64,000 bases of DNA from UBA2779 sp965232165. GTDB taxonomy: Bacteria; Spirochaetota; Spirochaetia; DSM-2461. Below, one piece after another: positions 28,260 through 37,461 of the stretch. Below the pieces are notes generated by a model that was not told the origin of the DNA, did not search any database, and saw only the letters and a program-made list of their open reading frames with translations. Where the stretch lies: NCBI GenBank assembly GCA_965232165.1, contig CBDDOY010000001.1, positions 1,302,001 to 1,366,000 of the forward strand, given 5' to 3'. The position numbers and the translations under genes are program-made. Position 1 is the first letter of the stretch. Each line of letters starts with the position of its first letter.

Positions 28260-30064
28260 ATGAAGTTCCGACCTTATGAGATGAATGAACAATTACTGCT
28301 ACCGCTAAACTTGAGCGAATTGACTGATCGGGACGATACCGTCAGAGTTGTCAGCCGGGTTGTTGACCAACTGGACCGCCGAAAGTTGTGCGAACCGTTT
28401 AAAGGAGACCGCGGCGGCCCTCCTTGCGATCCGTCCATGATGATGAAGCTGTTGATCTGCGGCTATACGCAGGGAATATACTGCTGCCGCAAGCTGGAAA
28501 AGGCAGCCAGAAGAGATGTCAACTTTGTGTGGCTCTGAGCGTATCAGCGTCCTGATTTTATTACTGGGCACCTCTAAAAAACCCATTTAGTTCTTGACTC
28601 GATCTTTTCCGCCGCTACTGCGTTGCCAAAATACTCAACTAAGCCCTGCTACGCCCTTAGCTTTTGCCGCCTTGTATCGACAAAAAATTTCTTCGTCAAT
28701 TTCCTGAAGCTGTTTTTTAGAGGTGCCCTGCTGTCAATCGGTTTCGGGGGAAGTATTTCAAAAGTATACATGGAAGATGTTTTCACAGAAACTGTGATGA
28801 TACTTTTGGACGAAGGTTACATTGAAGGCGATGATTATTTTGTAGACGGCACAAAAGTGAAAGCGGATGCAAATAAGCACAAAGTGATCTGGAAAAAAAA
28901 CAGCCGGCGTTTCAAGGAAATGACCCGCCAGCGGGCAGCAGAAATCATCAAAGAAGCCAGCCTGTTAAACAATGCGGAAATACCGCAGGATACTGATCCC
29001 GACAGCCTGAGTGCTGCTGCTGACAAGGCTGAAGAGAGTATTAATGAGGATGCAGATTCAAGGTCAATCCAAAGAGAAATGAAAAGTCTGCCCAAAAAAC
29101 TAAAAAATAATCGTCTAAAATTGCAGAATACGAAAGCCAGGAAGAAACATTGGGAGAGCGCAGCTCGTACGGTAAAACAGTCCAGGATGCGACTTTTATG
29201 AGGATGAAGAATGACGAAACTCTTCCGGCCTATAATCTTCAAATTGGCACTGAGAACGGCTTTGTGACCGGCGTATCGGTTCATCAGAGTGCCAATGACG
29301 GCAAGGTATTTATCGAACTTATGGAGAAACGCAAGGCTTTGGGAATTGGTCAGCCGCAGAATGCTATAGCCGATGCGGGTTGCGGTTACAGGAGCAATTA
29401 TGATTATCTTGACAGTCGCGGTATTGAGGGCTGCATAAAATATCCTGGGTATCGGGCTGAAGATAAAAATCTGACTAAAACCCTGTATAAACATTATAAG
29501 TTGACAATGAATGATGCCGGTGAGATACATTGTCCATCTGGCTATAAGATGCGGAAAGAAGATGAACTGCTGCATTTCAATTCAAGCATTTATAGATGTG
29601 ATTTTTGCGGCATCTGTTCCAACAGATTAGACCGTATCGGCAAAGGTAAGGATTACAAAAGACTGGAAGTAAATCGGCATTATCGCTATCAGCAGAAAAG
29701 GGCAAAAAAACGTTTGCAGACAAATACGGGACAGAGATTATATTCACGCCGAAGCAATGAAGTTGAGAGTGTTTTTGGAGACATGAAACATAACCGGAAA
29801 TTTACACATTTCAACCTTCGGGGATTGGAAAAAGTGCATGCTGAGACTTATCTGTATATGATGGCGTATAATCTGCGCAAAATGGGAGTGACAGGGACGT
29901 TCAGGATTGTGAGCAGTCTTGGTTTCAGTCTGTATTCAAGTGTTGCCTTCTTTATGGCTTGTATTGGCCGGATATCTGCCAGCGGGCGATTTATCGGGCC
30001 GATGCTGAAAATCGAAAGGATTTCGAGAAATATCCAATTGAATCACAGTTTTTTCGGTTGTTGA
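28260..30064 (+). pseudogene. IS1182-type transposase, broken
   Basis: The N-terminal part MKFRPYEMNEQLLLP (28260-28538) ends in a stop, is separated from the rest by the MITE, and the remainder (YFVDGTKVKADANKHK..., then GCGYRSNYDYL and VESVFGDMKHNRKFTHF) lies in two frames that change near 29130-29160. The DDE-region motifs persist, but no protein can be made in one piece. Confidence 0.88.
28566..28728. repeat. MITE copy (163 bp) in IS1182-type transposase
   Basis: Complete copy with 17-bp terminal inverted repeats GGGCACCTCTAAAAAAC / GTTTTTTAGAGGTGCCC. The flanking TACT and TGCT are imperfect target duplications. Confidence 0.85.
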
Positions 30065-30175
30065 TGCGTTTCTGATACAGCCCCTTTACTGTTCTTTGAT
30101 CTGCTATTATGCTAGCAATGATATTTGTAAGACTGATATATCAGATCATCTGCTATTTTTCGAAGGAGAATGAGA

Positions 30176-31351
30176 ATGAAGAAGTTTTCCTGGCTAATGA
30201 GCAGGGGAGCCCTGCTCTCAATCGGACTGTTGGCGTTTCTGGCATCGTGCCCGGGAACGGCGGATGATGAGAATGGCGGTACAACGCAGCCGTCATTCAC
30301 GTACAGCAGCGGAGTCACCGCAGAATTTGGCATGGCTCAGGACGCGGTGAGTTCTGCGCCAACGTGGACGAACCAGCCGACGGGCACCGTCACCTACAGC
30401 ATCGAAGCGCCGACGGACGGCTCGAATCTTAACGTTACACCCACCGTAGGAACTAACGGAGTTGTGACCGTCCCGAAAACCGCCGATGCCGCGACTGAGG
30501 TCTGGACCGTGAAGGCCGCCGTTGGAGGCTCAAAATACTCCGCTTCCCTGACGGTAACAGTAACGGCCAAAGATATTGCAACAGTGCAGGACTTCTCTAT
30601 TTCCGTTGCTGACCAAGATGTCCCCCCCGAATCAACTTTCTCCGTAACGATCAACAATGCCGGTCTGAACGCAGGAACTGATTACGGCCTGAGCATAGAG
30701 AAAAAAGATGGAGCCGCCGTAGAAGCCGTCACCATAGATAACAACGGTCTAGTCTCTATATCAAGCACGATCGGCACAGGCGATGCCGGAACATACACCG
30801 TGAAGGCTGCCGGTAAAACCAACTACACTGGAGAGTAAACAGCCGAATTCAGCCTGACGGTAGTGTACAGCGTAGGCGACACCGGCCCCGCCGGAGGGAT
30901 AATCTTCTATGTGAATACTAATGCCGCCATCGTTGAATGGACTTACTTGGAGGCGGCCCCCATTGATCTTCCTGGTAAATATAAATGGGGTGGTGATGGA
31001 ACATCGGTTAACAACACGGGCACAGGCAGGGGATCGGGCGAGGCTAACACAGCGGCGATAGTGGCCGCACTTGGTGATAACGGAGGAGTGAATTACGCGG
31101 CGAAAAGCTGTAGCGAGTATACAGTAAACCATAACGGTGTTGATTATGACGACTGGTTTCTGCCTTCCAAGGATGAATTGAAAGAGTTGTATAAGCAGAA
31201 AGATTCAGTAGGTGGTTTCGCATCTGACTCCTACTGGTCCTCGTCGGAGGCCAGTTCCTTCAACGCGTGGGACCAGTACTTCTACGATGGCGCCCAGTAC
31301 GACTACTCCAAGAGCGGCGATAGACTTGTTCGTGCGGTGCGGGCTTTTTAA
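30176..31351 (+). pseudogene. DUF1566-type lipoprotein with an in-frame stop
   Basis: A signal peptide ending LLAFLASC (lipobox-like) starts a surface lipoprotein with repeated extracellular beta-type segments (TVKAAVGGSKYSASLTVTV and TYTVKAAGKTNY), interrupted by TAA at 30836-30838. The same frame continues as SVGDTGPAGGIIFY and DWFLPSKDELKELY, with YWSSSEA and RLVRAVRAF at the end, a DUF1566/Lcl-like C-terminal domain common in spirochaete lipoproteins. AAGGAG lies eight bases before the ATG at 30176. One base change would restore it; readthrough is possible but unproven. Confidence 0.8.
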
Positions 31352-31372
31352 CTATTTGCCCATTTAACTATT

Positions 31373-31405
31373 GCATTCAGCGTTGGTTAAGCCAACGCTG
31401 AATGC
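31373..31405 (+). terminator. Rho-independent-like terminator of lipoprotein
   Basis: GCATTCAGCGTTGG and CCAACGCTGAATGC form a strong stem with a short loop, about 20 bp after the lipoprotein stop. Confidence 0.75.
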
Positions 31406-31432
31406 CGCATTTCTTATACAGCCTAAACTTAA

Positions 31433-31594
31433 GGGCACCTCTAAAAAACCCATTTAGTTCTTGACTCGATCTTTTCCGCCGCTGCTGCGTTGTCAAAATA
31501 CTCAACTAAGCCCAGCTACGCCCTTAGCTTTTGCCGCCTTGTATCGACAAAAATTTCTTTGTCAATTTCCTAAAGCTGTTTTTTAGAGGTGCCC
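31433..31594. repeat. MITE copy (162 bp)
   Basis: Full-length with both terminal repeats and TAA on both sides. A partial, degenerate half-copy follows at about 31611-31705 (GCGGAAAAGATCGAGACAAG and a TTTTTTAATGGTACCCT end). Confidence 0.85.
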
Positions 31595-31703
31595 TAAATA
31601 GCGTGAACATCTTGACAACGCCGCAGCGGTCTGTCGGCAGAACACGCACAGACAGGCGGAAAAGATCGAGACAAGAACCTGACGGGGGTTTTTTAATGGT
31701 ACC

Positions 31704-32336
31704 CTAAAGCCATTGTTCGATAGTGATATACATCAGAGACAATGCCAGAATCACGCTGATAATCCGCAGATGCAAAGGTTTTTTCAATACCTTGGAGATG
31801 AATACCCCTCCCATGGTCCATGTCAGGGTGGAGCCGGTTGACACGAGCAGAATAATCATCTGAGCGATCAGAATGGAGTGAATTGTCCGTGTCGTCGGAA
31901 GAGTGGCTGTGGCACTTAAAGCGAAGAACCATGCCTTGATGTTAATCCATTGAAAGAAGAAGGCTCCCCAGAAGCCAAGGGGCTTGCTCTGCGTCTCAAG
32001 CCGCCGATGCTCTTGGCCTCCTGAATCATCCTCCTGCGGTGAATTCTTTTCCATAACAGGAGGAGCCATGGTGATCATGCGGTAAGCCAGATAAGTAAAA
32101 TACACCGTGCCTATGCTTTTGAGAGTTATACTCAATACAGGAAAGTGATTGACAAGCGCATAAATTCCCATATTGATGCAGAAGAATAGGAAACTGAACC
32201 CGATGATTATTCCGCCTATGTGCCGGATGGTTCCTCGTAAACCAAAATAGATGCCGGACTGCATAAGCATGCTGTTATTTGGACCGGGGGTAAAAGCCGC
32301 TATTGATGCGATGATTAGGAAATCCAAGTAAGACAT
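31704..32336 (-). CDS. LysE/RhtB-family amino acid exporter
   Basis: A 210-residue inner-membrane protein with about six hydrophobic segments. FTPGPNNSMLMQSGI near the N-terminus is the family signature, and FFFQWINIKAWFFAL is the equivalent conserved segment in the second half. Members export amino acids or homoserine-like compounds. The ATG at 32336 (MSYLDFLIIASI) fits the family start; a 21-codon upstream extension reaches into a MITE-like element and is rejected. Confidence 0.88.
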   Translation of the reverse strand: MSYLDFLIIASIAAFTPGPNNSMLMQSGIYFGLRGTIRHIGGIIIGFSFLFFCINMGIYALVNHFPVLSITLKSIGTVYFTYLAYRMITMAPPVMEKNSPQEDDSGGQEHRRLETQSKPLGFWGAFFFQWINIKAWFFALSATATLPTTRTIHSILIAQMIILLVSTGSTLTWTMGGVFISKVLKKPLHLRIISVILALSLMYITIEQWL

Positions 32337-32380
32337 ACTGGGACTATACCGCTTATCAGTCAAAGCAATCACCCTAATTA

Positions 32381-32641
32381 GGGCTTGCTGAAAAAACATT
32401 TTTGACTCTGAATACCAGTATAATGAATCAAAACTGCATTATAAGTGGCCAGAATGCAATGATTTGAGAAACTTCGGGGGAATTTTGATTTCTGCTATTA
32501 CCTAGGTGCAAGGGTTTTGAGCCATTTTCCGCATTTACCCTGCACCTGTTTTTTCAAGAATAGATAGCAAGGCTGCTCTAAAGCATTTGTAACGGGCTTT
32601 TACCTTGAAAATCCATAGATTATGACTTTTTCAGCAAGCCC
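32381..32641. repeat. Second MITE family, 261 bp
   Basis: Perfect terminal repeats GGGCTTGCTGAAAAA / TTTTTCAGCAAGCCC flank a non-coding 261-bp segment, with the 6-bp target duplication TAATTA (32375-32380 and 32642-32647). Only one copy is in the window. The parent element is not identified. Confidence 0.8.
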
Positions 32642-32703
32642 TAATTAAGGAAAAAACAATCTCAGTCATTGCAGGCCAAGGTCTTGTCTGAAAAAATAGA
32701 GTA

Positions 32704-33660
32704 ATGACTTCAATAGGAGATTCTTTTGGGAAGCTGATTCTCTTAGGAGAACACGCCGTCATCTATGGCAGCCCGGCGGTCGGATTGGGGCTTCCATGCC
32801 GATTGAGGGTGACATTCAAACCCAATGAAGGCGCATCCATGACGTGTCACGGAATGGATGAGACCGATGCGGCAGTTCTGCGGGAAACGCTGGAACTGGC
32901 CGCAGAAGAAGGACATCCCGCCGTTAGCGGACAGTGGTGCATCACCAGCAATATACCGCGTTCCGGCGGATTCGGATCGTCCTCGGCCCTCTGTGTCGCT
33001 GTCGCAAGAGTCCTTACCCGGAATAATCATCCCCGCTATAACGTAACAGTCCACCGCCTGTCAAACCGCCTTGAGAAGAAATTTCATGGCAATCCATCCG
33101 GCTTAGACACCGGCCTATCCTCCTCCCCTGGGCTAAGTGCGTGGGCGATGAAGAAAGACGATGTCCCTGAACCTCTCCCAATGAAGATGCCGCCGCTTCA
33201 TCTGCTCTATGGAGCCCTGCCGCGCAGGGCAAACACCGCTGCCGCTATCAATAAGATGAGACAGAACTATGAATCAGATGGCGGAAAAACCTCTTCTATG
33301 ATTGGAGAGTTAGGCGAAATCACCACATCTTTCATCCGATTGATTCACAGCCGCAAAGGCATCCGTGACCGGAATTTTCATCTTCAAGCCGCCAATGCCA
33401 TAAACCGCTCTCAATTCCTGCTGCGGGACATGGGGTTTTCAACCGAAGGAATAAACGAACTATTGGATATCGCTCAGGGGCACGGCGCAATCGCCGGAAA
33501 AATGAGCGGCGCAGGAATGGGAGGGGCGTTTTTCCTCTTGGTGCCGGATGCCCAGTCCCAGGCACGGCTTCTTGAAACCCTGCCTAATCACTTAACACAA
33601 AAAGGAATAATGCTCTCAGTGCCGCTTAGGGCGATAACTGCAGACAGTACTCGGACATGA
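32704..33660 (+). CDS. mvk: Mevalonate kinase (GHMP family)
   Basis: A 318-residue GHMP kinase. GKLILLGEHAVIYGSPAV opens it as in mevalonate kinases; IPRSGGFGSSSALCVAVAR is the phosphate-binding loop; NPSGLDTGLS and KMSGAGMGGAFFLL complete the family motifs. It phosphorylates mevalonate on the way to isopentenyl diphosphate. The mevalonate route in bacteria is typical of several spirochaetes and Gram-positives, which supports the taxonomic guess. No other pathway gene is adjacent. A hairpin at 33663-33699 ends the transcript. Confidence 0.85.
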   Translation: MTSIGDSFGKLILLGEHAVIYGSPAVGLGLPCRLRVTFKPNEGASMTCHGMDETDAAVLRETLELAAEEGHPAVSGQWCITSNIPRSGGFGSSSALCVAVARVLTRNNHPRYNVTVHRLSNRLEKKFHGNPSGLDTGLSSSPGLSAWAMKKDDVPEPLPMKMPPLHLLYGALPRRANTAAAINKMRQNYESDGGKTSSMIGELGEITTSFIRLIHSRKGIRDRNFHLQAANAINRSQFLLRDMGFSTEGINELLDIAQGHGAIAGKMSGAGMGGAFFLLVPDAQSQARLLETLPNHLTQKGIMLSVPLRAITADSTRT

Positions 33661-33662
33661 AA

Positions 33663-33699
33663 TAGCCCGTAGGTCTGGATGTCAACTCCCTACGGGCTA
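33663..33699 (+). terminator. Terminator after mevalonate kinase
   Basis: TAGCCCGTAGG and CCTACGGGCTA pair perfectly around a 15-nt loop immediately after the stop codon. Confidence 0.75.
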
Positions 33700-33783
33700 G
33701 AACTATTCATGTCATTTCATATTCAGTATCGACGATATGGGCCATAGACTTAATGAAGCACTCAAAATTTAATGCTTCCTTAA

Positions 33784-33944
33784 GGGCACCTCTAAAAAAC
33801 CGCTTTTGGAATTTGGCGCAGCTACTTTTCTTCGATGCAAGGCGTCAAGAATTCAAGCGTAACAGGGTTACGTGAGTTCTTTGGCAACGCAGTAGCGGGG
33901 GAAAAGAGCATGTCAAGAACGGAATGGGGTTTTTATGGGTGCCC
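33784..33944. repeat. MITE copy, variant interior (161 bp)
   Basis: The left end is canonical and follows TTAA; the right end is altered (GTTTTTATGGGTGCCC). The interior belongs to a sequence variant of the family (GGAATTTGGCGCAG). Confidence 0.75.
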
Positions 33945-34084
33945 CTTAGCATAAGAGGATGTAGAAACATCGGTCAGATTATCTTGAGTATTGACATCTT
34001 CGACCGAATTCCGTAACTTAAAAGTCTGGACACGCCTTGCCGGGCTGCCGACATGCGGGCGCGTTGCATATAGGAGTAAATGTT

Positions 34085-34771
34085 ATGATAAAACGATTGA
34101 AAATAAAACAACCCAAGCCTTTCCGCTATTTTAAGTCTGACTTCCTTGAGAGATTCACCCATGTCAGGCTTTGGCACATCTGGGCCACCTGGGGGCCTAT
34201 TCTCATATTCGCGATTCTGGCGAGTTTCTACCTAGGTGGCCGCGACGGCGTATCGATGCTCAAAGTGGTCGTCATCGTCATTCCCGTGATGGCCGCGGGT
34301 TTTGTCCGATGGACCCTCCTTGAGTATTTCTTACACAGATTCACCTTTCACTATGATGGCGCAAGCCGATTCCTCTGCAAGCTAGCCTGGTTTGCCCATG
34401 GCACCCATCACGCACAGGCCATGCTTAACACCCGTCTTGTCATGCCCGTTATCGTCAGCCTCACCCTAGGCGGAATTATTGCCATACTCGACTGGGTGGT
34501 TTTCGGTCTGATCTTCGGCATGAGCTGGGTTGGATGTGCCTTCTTCGCCGGCCTGGTACTTGGATATTTGTTTTATGACACCGTGCACTGGAGCGTGCAT
34601 TTCTTTGAGACAGATTGGCAGTGGTACCGAAATCTGCGCAAGAATCATATGCGGCATCATCGATTCCCACAGAAACGATTCGGTGTATCCAACACCTTCT
34701 GGGACCGTGTTTTCGGCACTCATCCCTCTCCCGAAGAAGAAAAGTCCATTCAGAAGAGTCCGGGGCATTGA
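34085..34771 (+). CDS. Sterol desaturase/fatty acid hydroxylase-type membrane protein
   Basis: A 228-residue protein with about four hydrophobic segments and the histidine clusters of di-iron membrane hydroxylases: HRFTFH, HGTHH, HWSVH and HMRHHRFP. Enzymes of this fold oxidise lipids; the substrate here is unknown, though a fatty-acid 2-hydroxylase-like arrangement fits the short C-terminus. The ATG at 34085 has AGGAG nine bases upstream; an upstream in-frame ATG lacks one. An oxygen-using fold in a probable anaerobe is notable. Confidence 0.85.
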   Translation: MIKRLKIKQPKPFRYFKSDFLERFTHVRLWHIWATWGPILIFAILASFYLGGRDGVSMLKVVVIVIPVMAAGFVRWTLLEYFLHRFTFHYDGASRFLCKLAWFAHGTHHAQAMLNTRLVMPVIVSLTLGGIIAILDWVVFGLIFGMSWVGCAFFAGLVLGYLFYDTVHWSVHFFETDWQWYRNLRKNHMRHHRFPQKRFGVSNTFWDRVFGTHPSPEEEKSIQKSPGH

Positions 34772-34805
34772 AGACCGGCCGGTTAGTGCTTCATAATTTT
34801 CAATA

Positions 34806-34967
34806 GGGTACCTCTAAAAAACAGCTTCAGGAAATTGACGAAGAAATTTTTGTCGATATAAGGCGGCAAAAGCTAAGGGCGTAGCTGGGCTTAGTTGAGT
34901 ATTTTGACAACGCAGTAGCGGCGGAAAAAATCGAGTCAAGAACTAAATGGGTTTTTTAGAGGTGCCC
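34806..34967. repeat. MITE copy (162 bp), reverse orientation
   Basis: Left end GGGTACCTCTAAAAAACAGC and right end GTTTTTTAGAGGTGCCC; interior reversed relative to the copy at 31433. Confidence 0.85.
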
Positions 34968-34977
34968 TATAATCAAT

Positions 34978-35112
34978 ATTTGGGCGCAACCCTTCGGGTC
35001 GGGCTTTCCACTCCAATGCCTTGCTCTGGCAGCCTGCCCCCCCGGCTCATTGCCAATCGCCGGGGCTGCCAGCGGCATTTTCGTTTCAATCCCTTGCGCT
35101 TATTGTCATTTT
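34978..35112. repeat. Structured 135-bp repeat, left arm
   Basis: Nearly the reverse complement of 38597-38728. It contains ACCCTTCGGGT (tetraloop hairpin) and a long imperfect palindrome CTGGCAGCC...GGCTGCCAG around CCCCGGC/GCCGGGG. Function is unknown; possibly a structured RNA, REP-like element or large attC-like site. Confidence 0.7.
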
Positions 35113-35350
35113 GTTAATCGTTGTGCACAGGTGCCATAGAGCCTGCAGAAACAAACCGTTAAGTTGAGAATGCCTTCACAGAAAAATCTGAAAGAAGAGA
35201 TTTTTTTCTAATCTTGAGGTTGACAATCCGCTTTTTGCAGTGTGTGCTCTTTTCGCTGAAGGGCAGCAGGGAATGCCTAATCGGCATTCATTACCGGAAC
35301 TGCCGGTTCTTCCGGCAAGTAAATATCGATTTCAAGGAGGATATGATTAA

Positions 35351-36025
35351 ATGCCTTTAAATAATCCAAGCGTTGATTCTTATTTAAAGAATCTAACAGA
35401 AGACCTTTCTGAAAAATGAACTGGATATCTGACTTTTATTCTTTCGCTCAATTTCCAAATAGTTTTAGTATGCCAGAGTCTGAATTAGTATTAATACGTT
35501 TGAGCATCCATAAATGTATTGAAGAAACAATCGATAGTTTTGTAGAAATTTTTAAGAAGAGGTTGAGAGAAGGTTTGAAGAAGATATTAATAAGGGAGAA
35601 GCAGAGATGCTTAATCGATATCAACAAATGACAGATGAGATTTTTATAAATTCCTAACAAAGGCTTTGAATATTACGGATGATCCATTTTTGAAACGATA
35701 TAAACAATTATTGAAAGAGAAAATAGGTAACGCCTAAAAACAAAAGGAAACTAAAGACTATGAATTTGCCAAACCAGGAGCGGGTCCGAAATTCAGAATT
35801 TCTGTTGTTTTGACTGGCGATACCCAATTTAATGTCAATGCGATGGGGCTTCTTCCTCCCGAATATATTGATGGAGTTAGTGCATATAAGAGCATAAATG
35901 GCATAGATTTATTTGACGGCTATTTTTGTTTTCCATCTTCAATGCCCGCTAATGGTGATATCTATAAAATAACAAATCAAGTTGGCACACACCCCTTGTC
36001 GATCACTTCTGCTGCTGATGAGTAA
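35351..36025 (+). pseudogene. Unknown gene, multiply broken
   Basis: AAGGAGG precedes an ATG at 35351 (MPLNNPSVDSYLKNL...), which stops after 22 codons. Further frames follow: MNWISDFYSFAQFPNS (35416-35631) and a final open stretch reading FAKPGAGPKFRISVVLTG and on to THPLSITSAADE (ending 36025). Together they look like one decayed gene of unknown family. Confidence 0.4.
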
Positions 36026-36035
36026 ATCAAGGGGT

Positions 36036-36077
36036 CCGTATCATTTGATTTTTCTTCAATCAGATAAAGTGATACGG
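36036..36077. terminator. Hairpin between convergent units
   Basis: CCGTATCA and TGATACGG pair across 26 nt, with secondary pairing of TGATT/AATCA inside. It lies between the broken gene and the YgeW stop and could terminate both directions. Confidence 0.55.
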
Positions 36078-36105
36078 CCTCAAGAATCTCAAGTCCGATA
36101 GACTC

Positions 36106-37290
36106 CTAGAGAATGCGGCCTTGCTCCTTCCGTAACAGGATATCAAGCTTTTCCGCCGGATTTTGGAACTGACTCATCAGAATCATTGCGGCAATGATGT
36201 AGGGTTTGTAGCTTGCCTGCTTGTAGAGCGGCACCCGATAACGGTTAAAAACCGTTTCCTCAACCTCGCCTTCCCTGCAACTCACTCCGGTAATATCTGC
36301 AGGCAGGCAGTGCAGGTACAAGGCCTTCCCTTCCCGAGTCTTTGCCATCAGCTTTTCTGTGCACTCCCAGTCCTTATGGCTGGCATTTTCTTCCAGAAGT
36401 TTCTTTTCCAAGGTTTTGATACCGTTAAATTCGCTTCTATCGAATAATTCGGTGCGCTTCTCCATTGCGGTGAAAGGCGCCCAGCTTTTGGGGTAGACGA
36501 TGTCCGCCCCTTCGAATGCCTCGCTTAAGCTGTTTGATATGACAAAACTCCCGCCGCTCTCAGATGCCTGTTTCTCGGCAATTCTCTCTATCTCGGGCAT
36601 AACCTCGTAACCCTTCGGATGGGCCAATACAACATTCATGCCAAAACGGCTCATCAGGCCGATGATTCCCTGCGGCACCGACAGCGGCTTCCCATAAGAT
36701 GGACTATATGCCCAGGTCATGGCAATCTTTTTATCTTTCAAATTCTGAACACCGCCAAAATGGTTTATCAGGTGCAGGGCATCCGACATGCTTTGGGTAG
36801 GATGATCGATATCACACTGAAGATTCACCAGGGTGGGGCGTTGTTCCAGCACACCATCCTTAAAACCCTCTTCCACCGAGGCGGCGACTTCTTTCATATA
36901 GGTGTGCCCCCTGCCGATGTACATATCGTCCCGTATGCCGATGACATCGGCCATGAAAGAAATCATGTTCGCCGTTTCCCGAACAGTTTCACCATGCGAA
37001 ATCTGACTCTTGCCCTCATCCATATCCTGCACCTCAAGACCTAGCAAATTGCAGGCGCTTGCAAAGCTGAAGCGGGTACGTGTGGAATTGTCCCGAAACA
37101 GGCTGATAGCCAGCCCCGAATCAAAAACCCTGGAGGAGATATTCTTCTCCCGTAACTTTCTCAGGATGTCTGCAACGAGAAAAACCGCCTCAATCTCATC
37201 AGACCGTTTATCCCAGGTGAGGAGAAAGTCTTTACGGTACATATCGGTATCCTTGGTCTTCAGCACTTCTGTCATTTCTTGTATGCTCAT
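36106..37290 (-). CDS. ygeW: YgeW-type knotted carbamoyltransferase
   Basis: A 394-residue aspartate/ornithine carbamoyltransferase-superfamily protein. FRDNSTRTRFSFASA is the carbamoyl-phosphate loop; LVNLQCDIDHPTQSMSDA matches the HPxQ motif; HCLPADI carries the HCLP signature. Length and the N-terminal extension fit YgeW, whose natural substrate is uncertain and which is encoded in purine-catabolism clusters. AAAGGA lies six bases before the ATG. Carbamate kinase and adenine deaminase lie 33 kb away, so the pathway genes may have been separated by insertions. Confidence 0.9.
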   Translation of the reverse strand: MSIQEMTEVLKTKDTDMYRKDFLLTWDKRSDEIEAVFLVADILRKLREKNISSRVFDSGLAISLFRDNSTRTRFSFASACNLLGLEVQDMDEGKSQISHGETVRETANMISFMADVIGIRDDMYIGRGHTYMKEVAASVEEGFKDGVLEQRPTLVNLQCDIDHPTQSMSDALHLINHFGGVQNLKDKKIAMTWAYSPSYGKPLSVPQGIIGLMSRFGMNVVLAHPKGYEVMPEIERIAEKQASESGGSFVISNSLSEAFEGADIVYPKSWAPFTAMEKRTELFDRSEFNGIKTLEKKLLEENASHKDWECTEKLMAKTREGKALYLHCLPADITGVSCREGEVEETVFNRYRVPLYKQASYKPYIIAAMILMSQFQNPAEKLDILLRKEQGRIL

Positions 37291-37434
37291 TGTTTTTCCT
37301 TTACTGAATCATACTCGAACTGCCATGTTTTTCTCAATATGTCGCGGTATTTTATTGAAGCTATTTCAAAGCTCCCCAGGTTCTGAGAGTTTGCATTCTC
37401 CTAAGAGAGAATTTTTATAGGCTGCATATCAAAA

Positions 37435-37456
37435 CGGGTCAATGTATATTGACCCG
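37435..37456 (-). terminator. Hairpin terminator-like repeat
   Basis: CGGGTCAAT and ATTGACCCG pair around four bases, directly after the end of the methylase remnant on the - strand. Confidence 0.65.
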
Positions 37457-37461
37457 CCTTC

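Larger units (their letters stand above)
28203..30084 (+). mobile_element. IS1182-type element, decayed and MITE-interrupted
   Basis: The right end GTTTCTGATACAGCCCC and a short left end GGGGCTGT bound a degenerate transposase gene. A MITE fragment abuts the left end and a full MITE lies inside (28566-28728). The transposase is diverged from the intact copy at 58.2 kb, so this is an older insertion. Confidence 0.8.
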
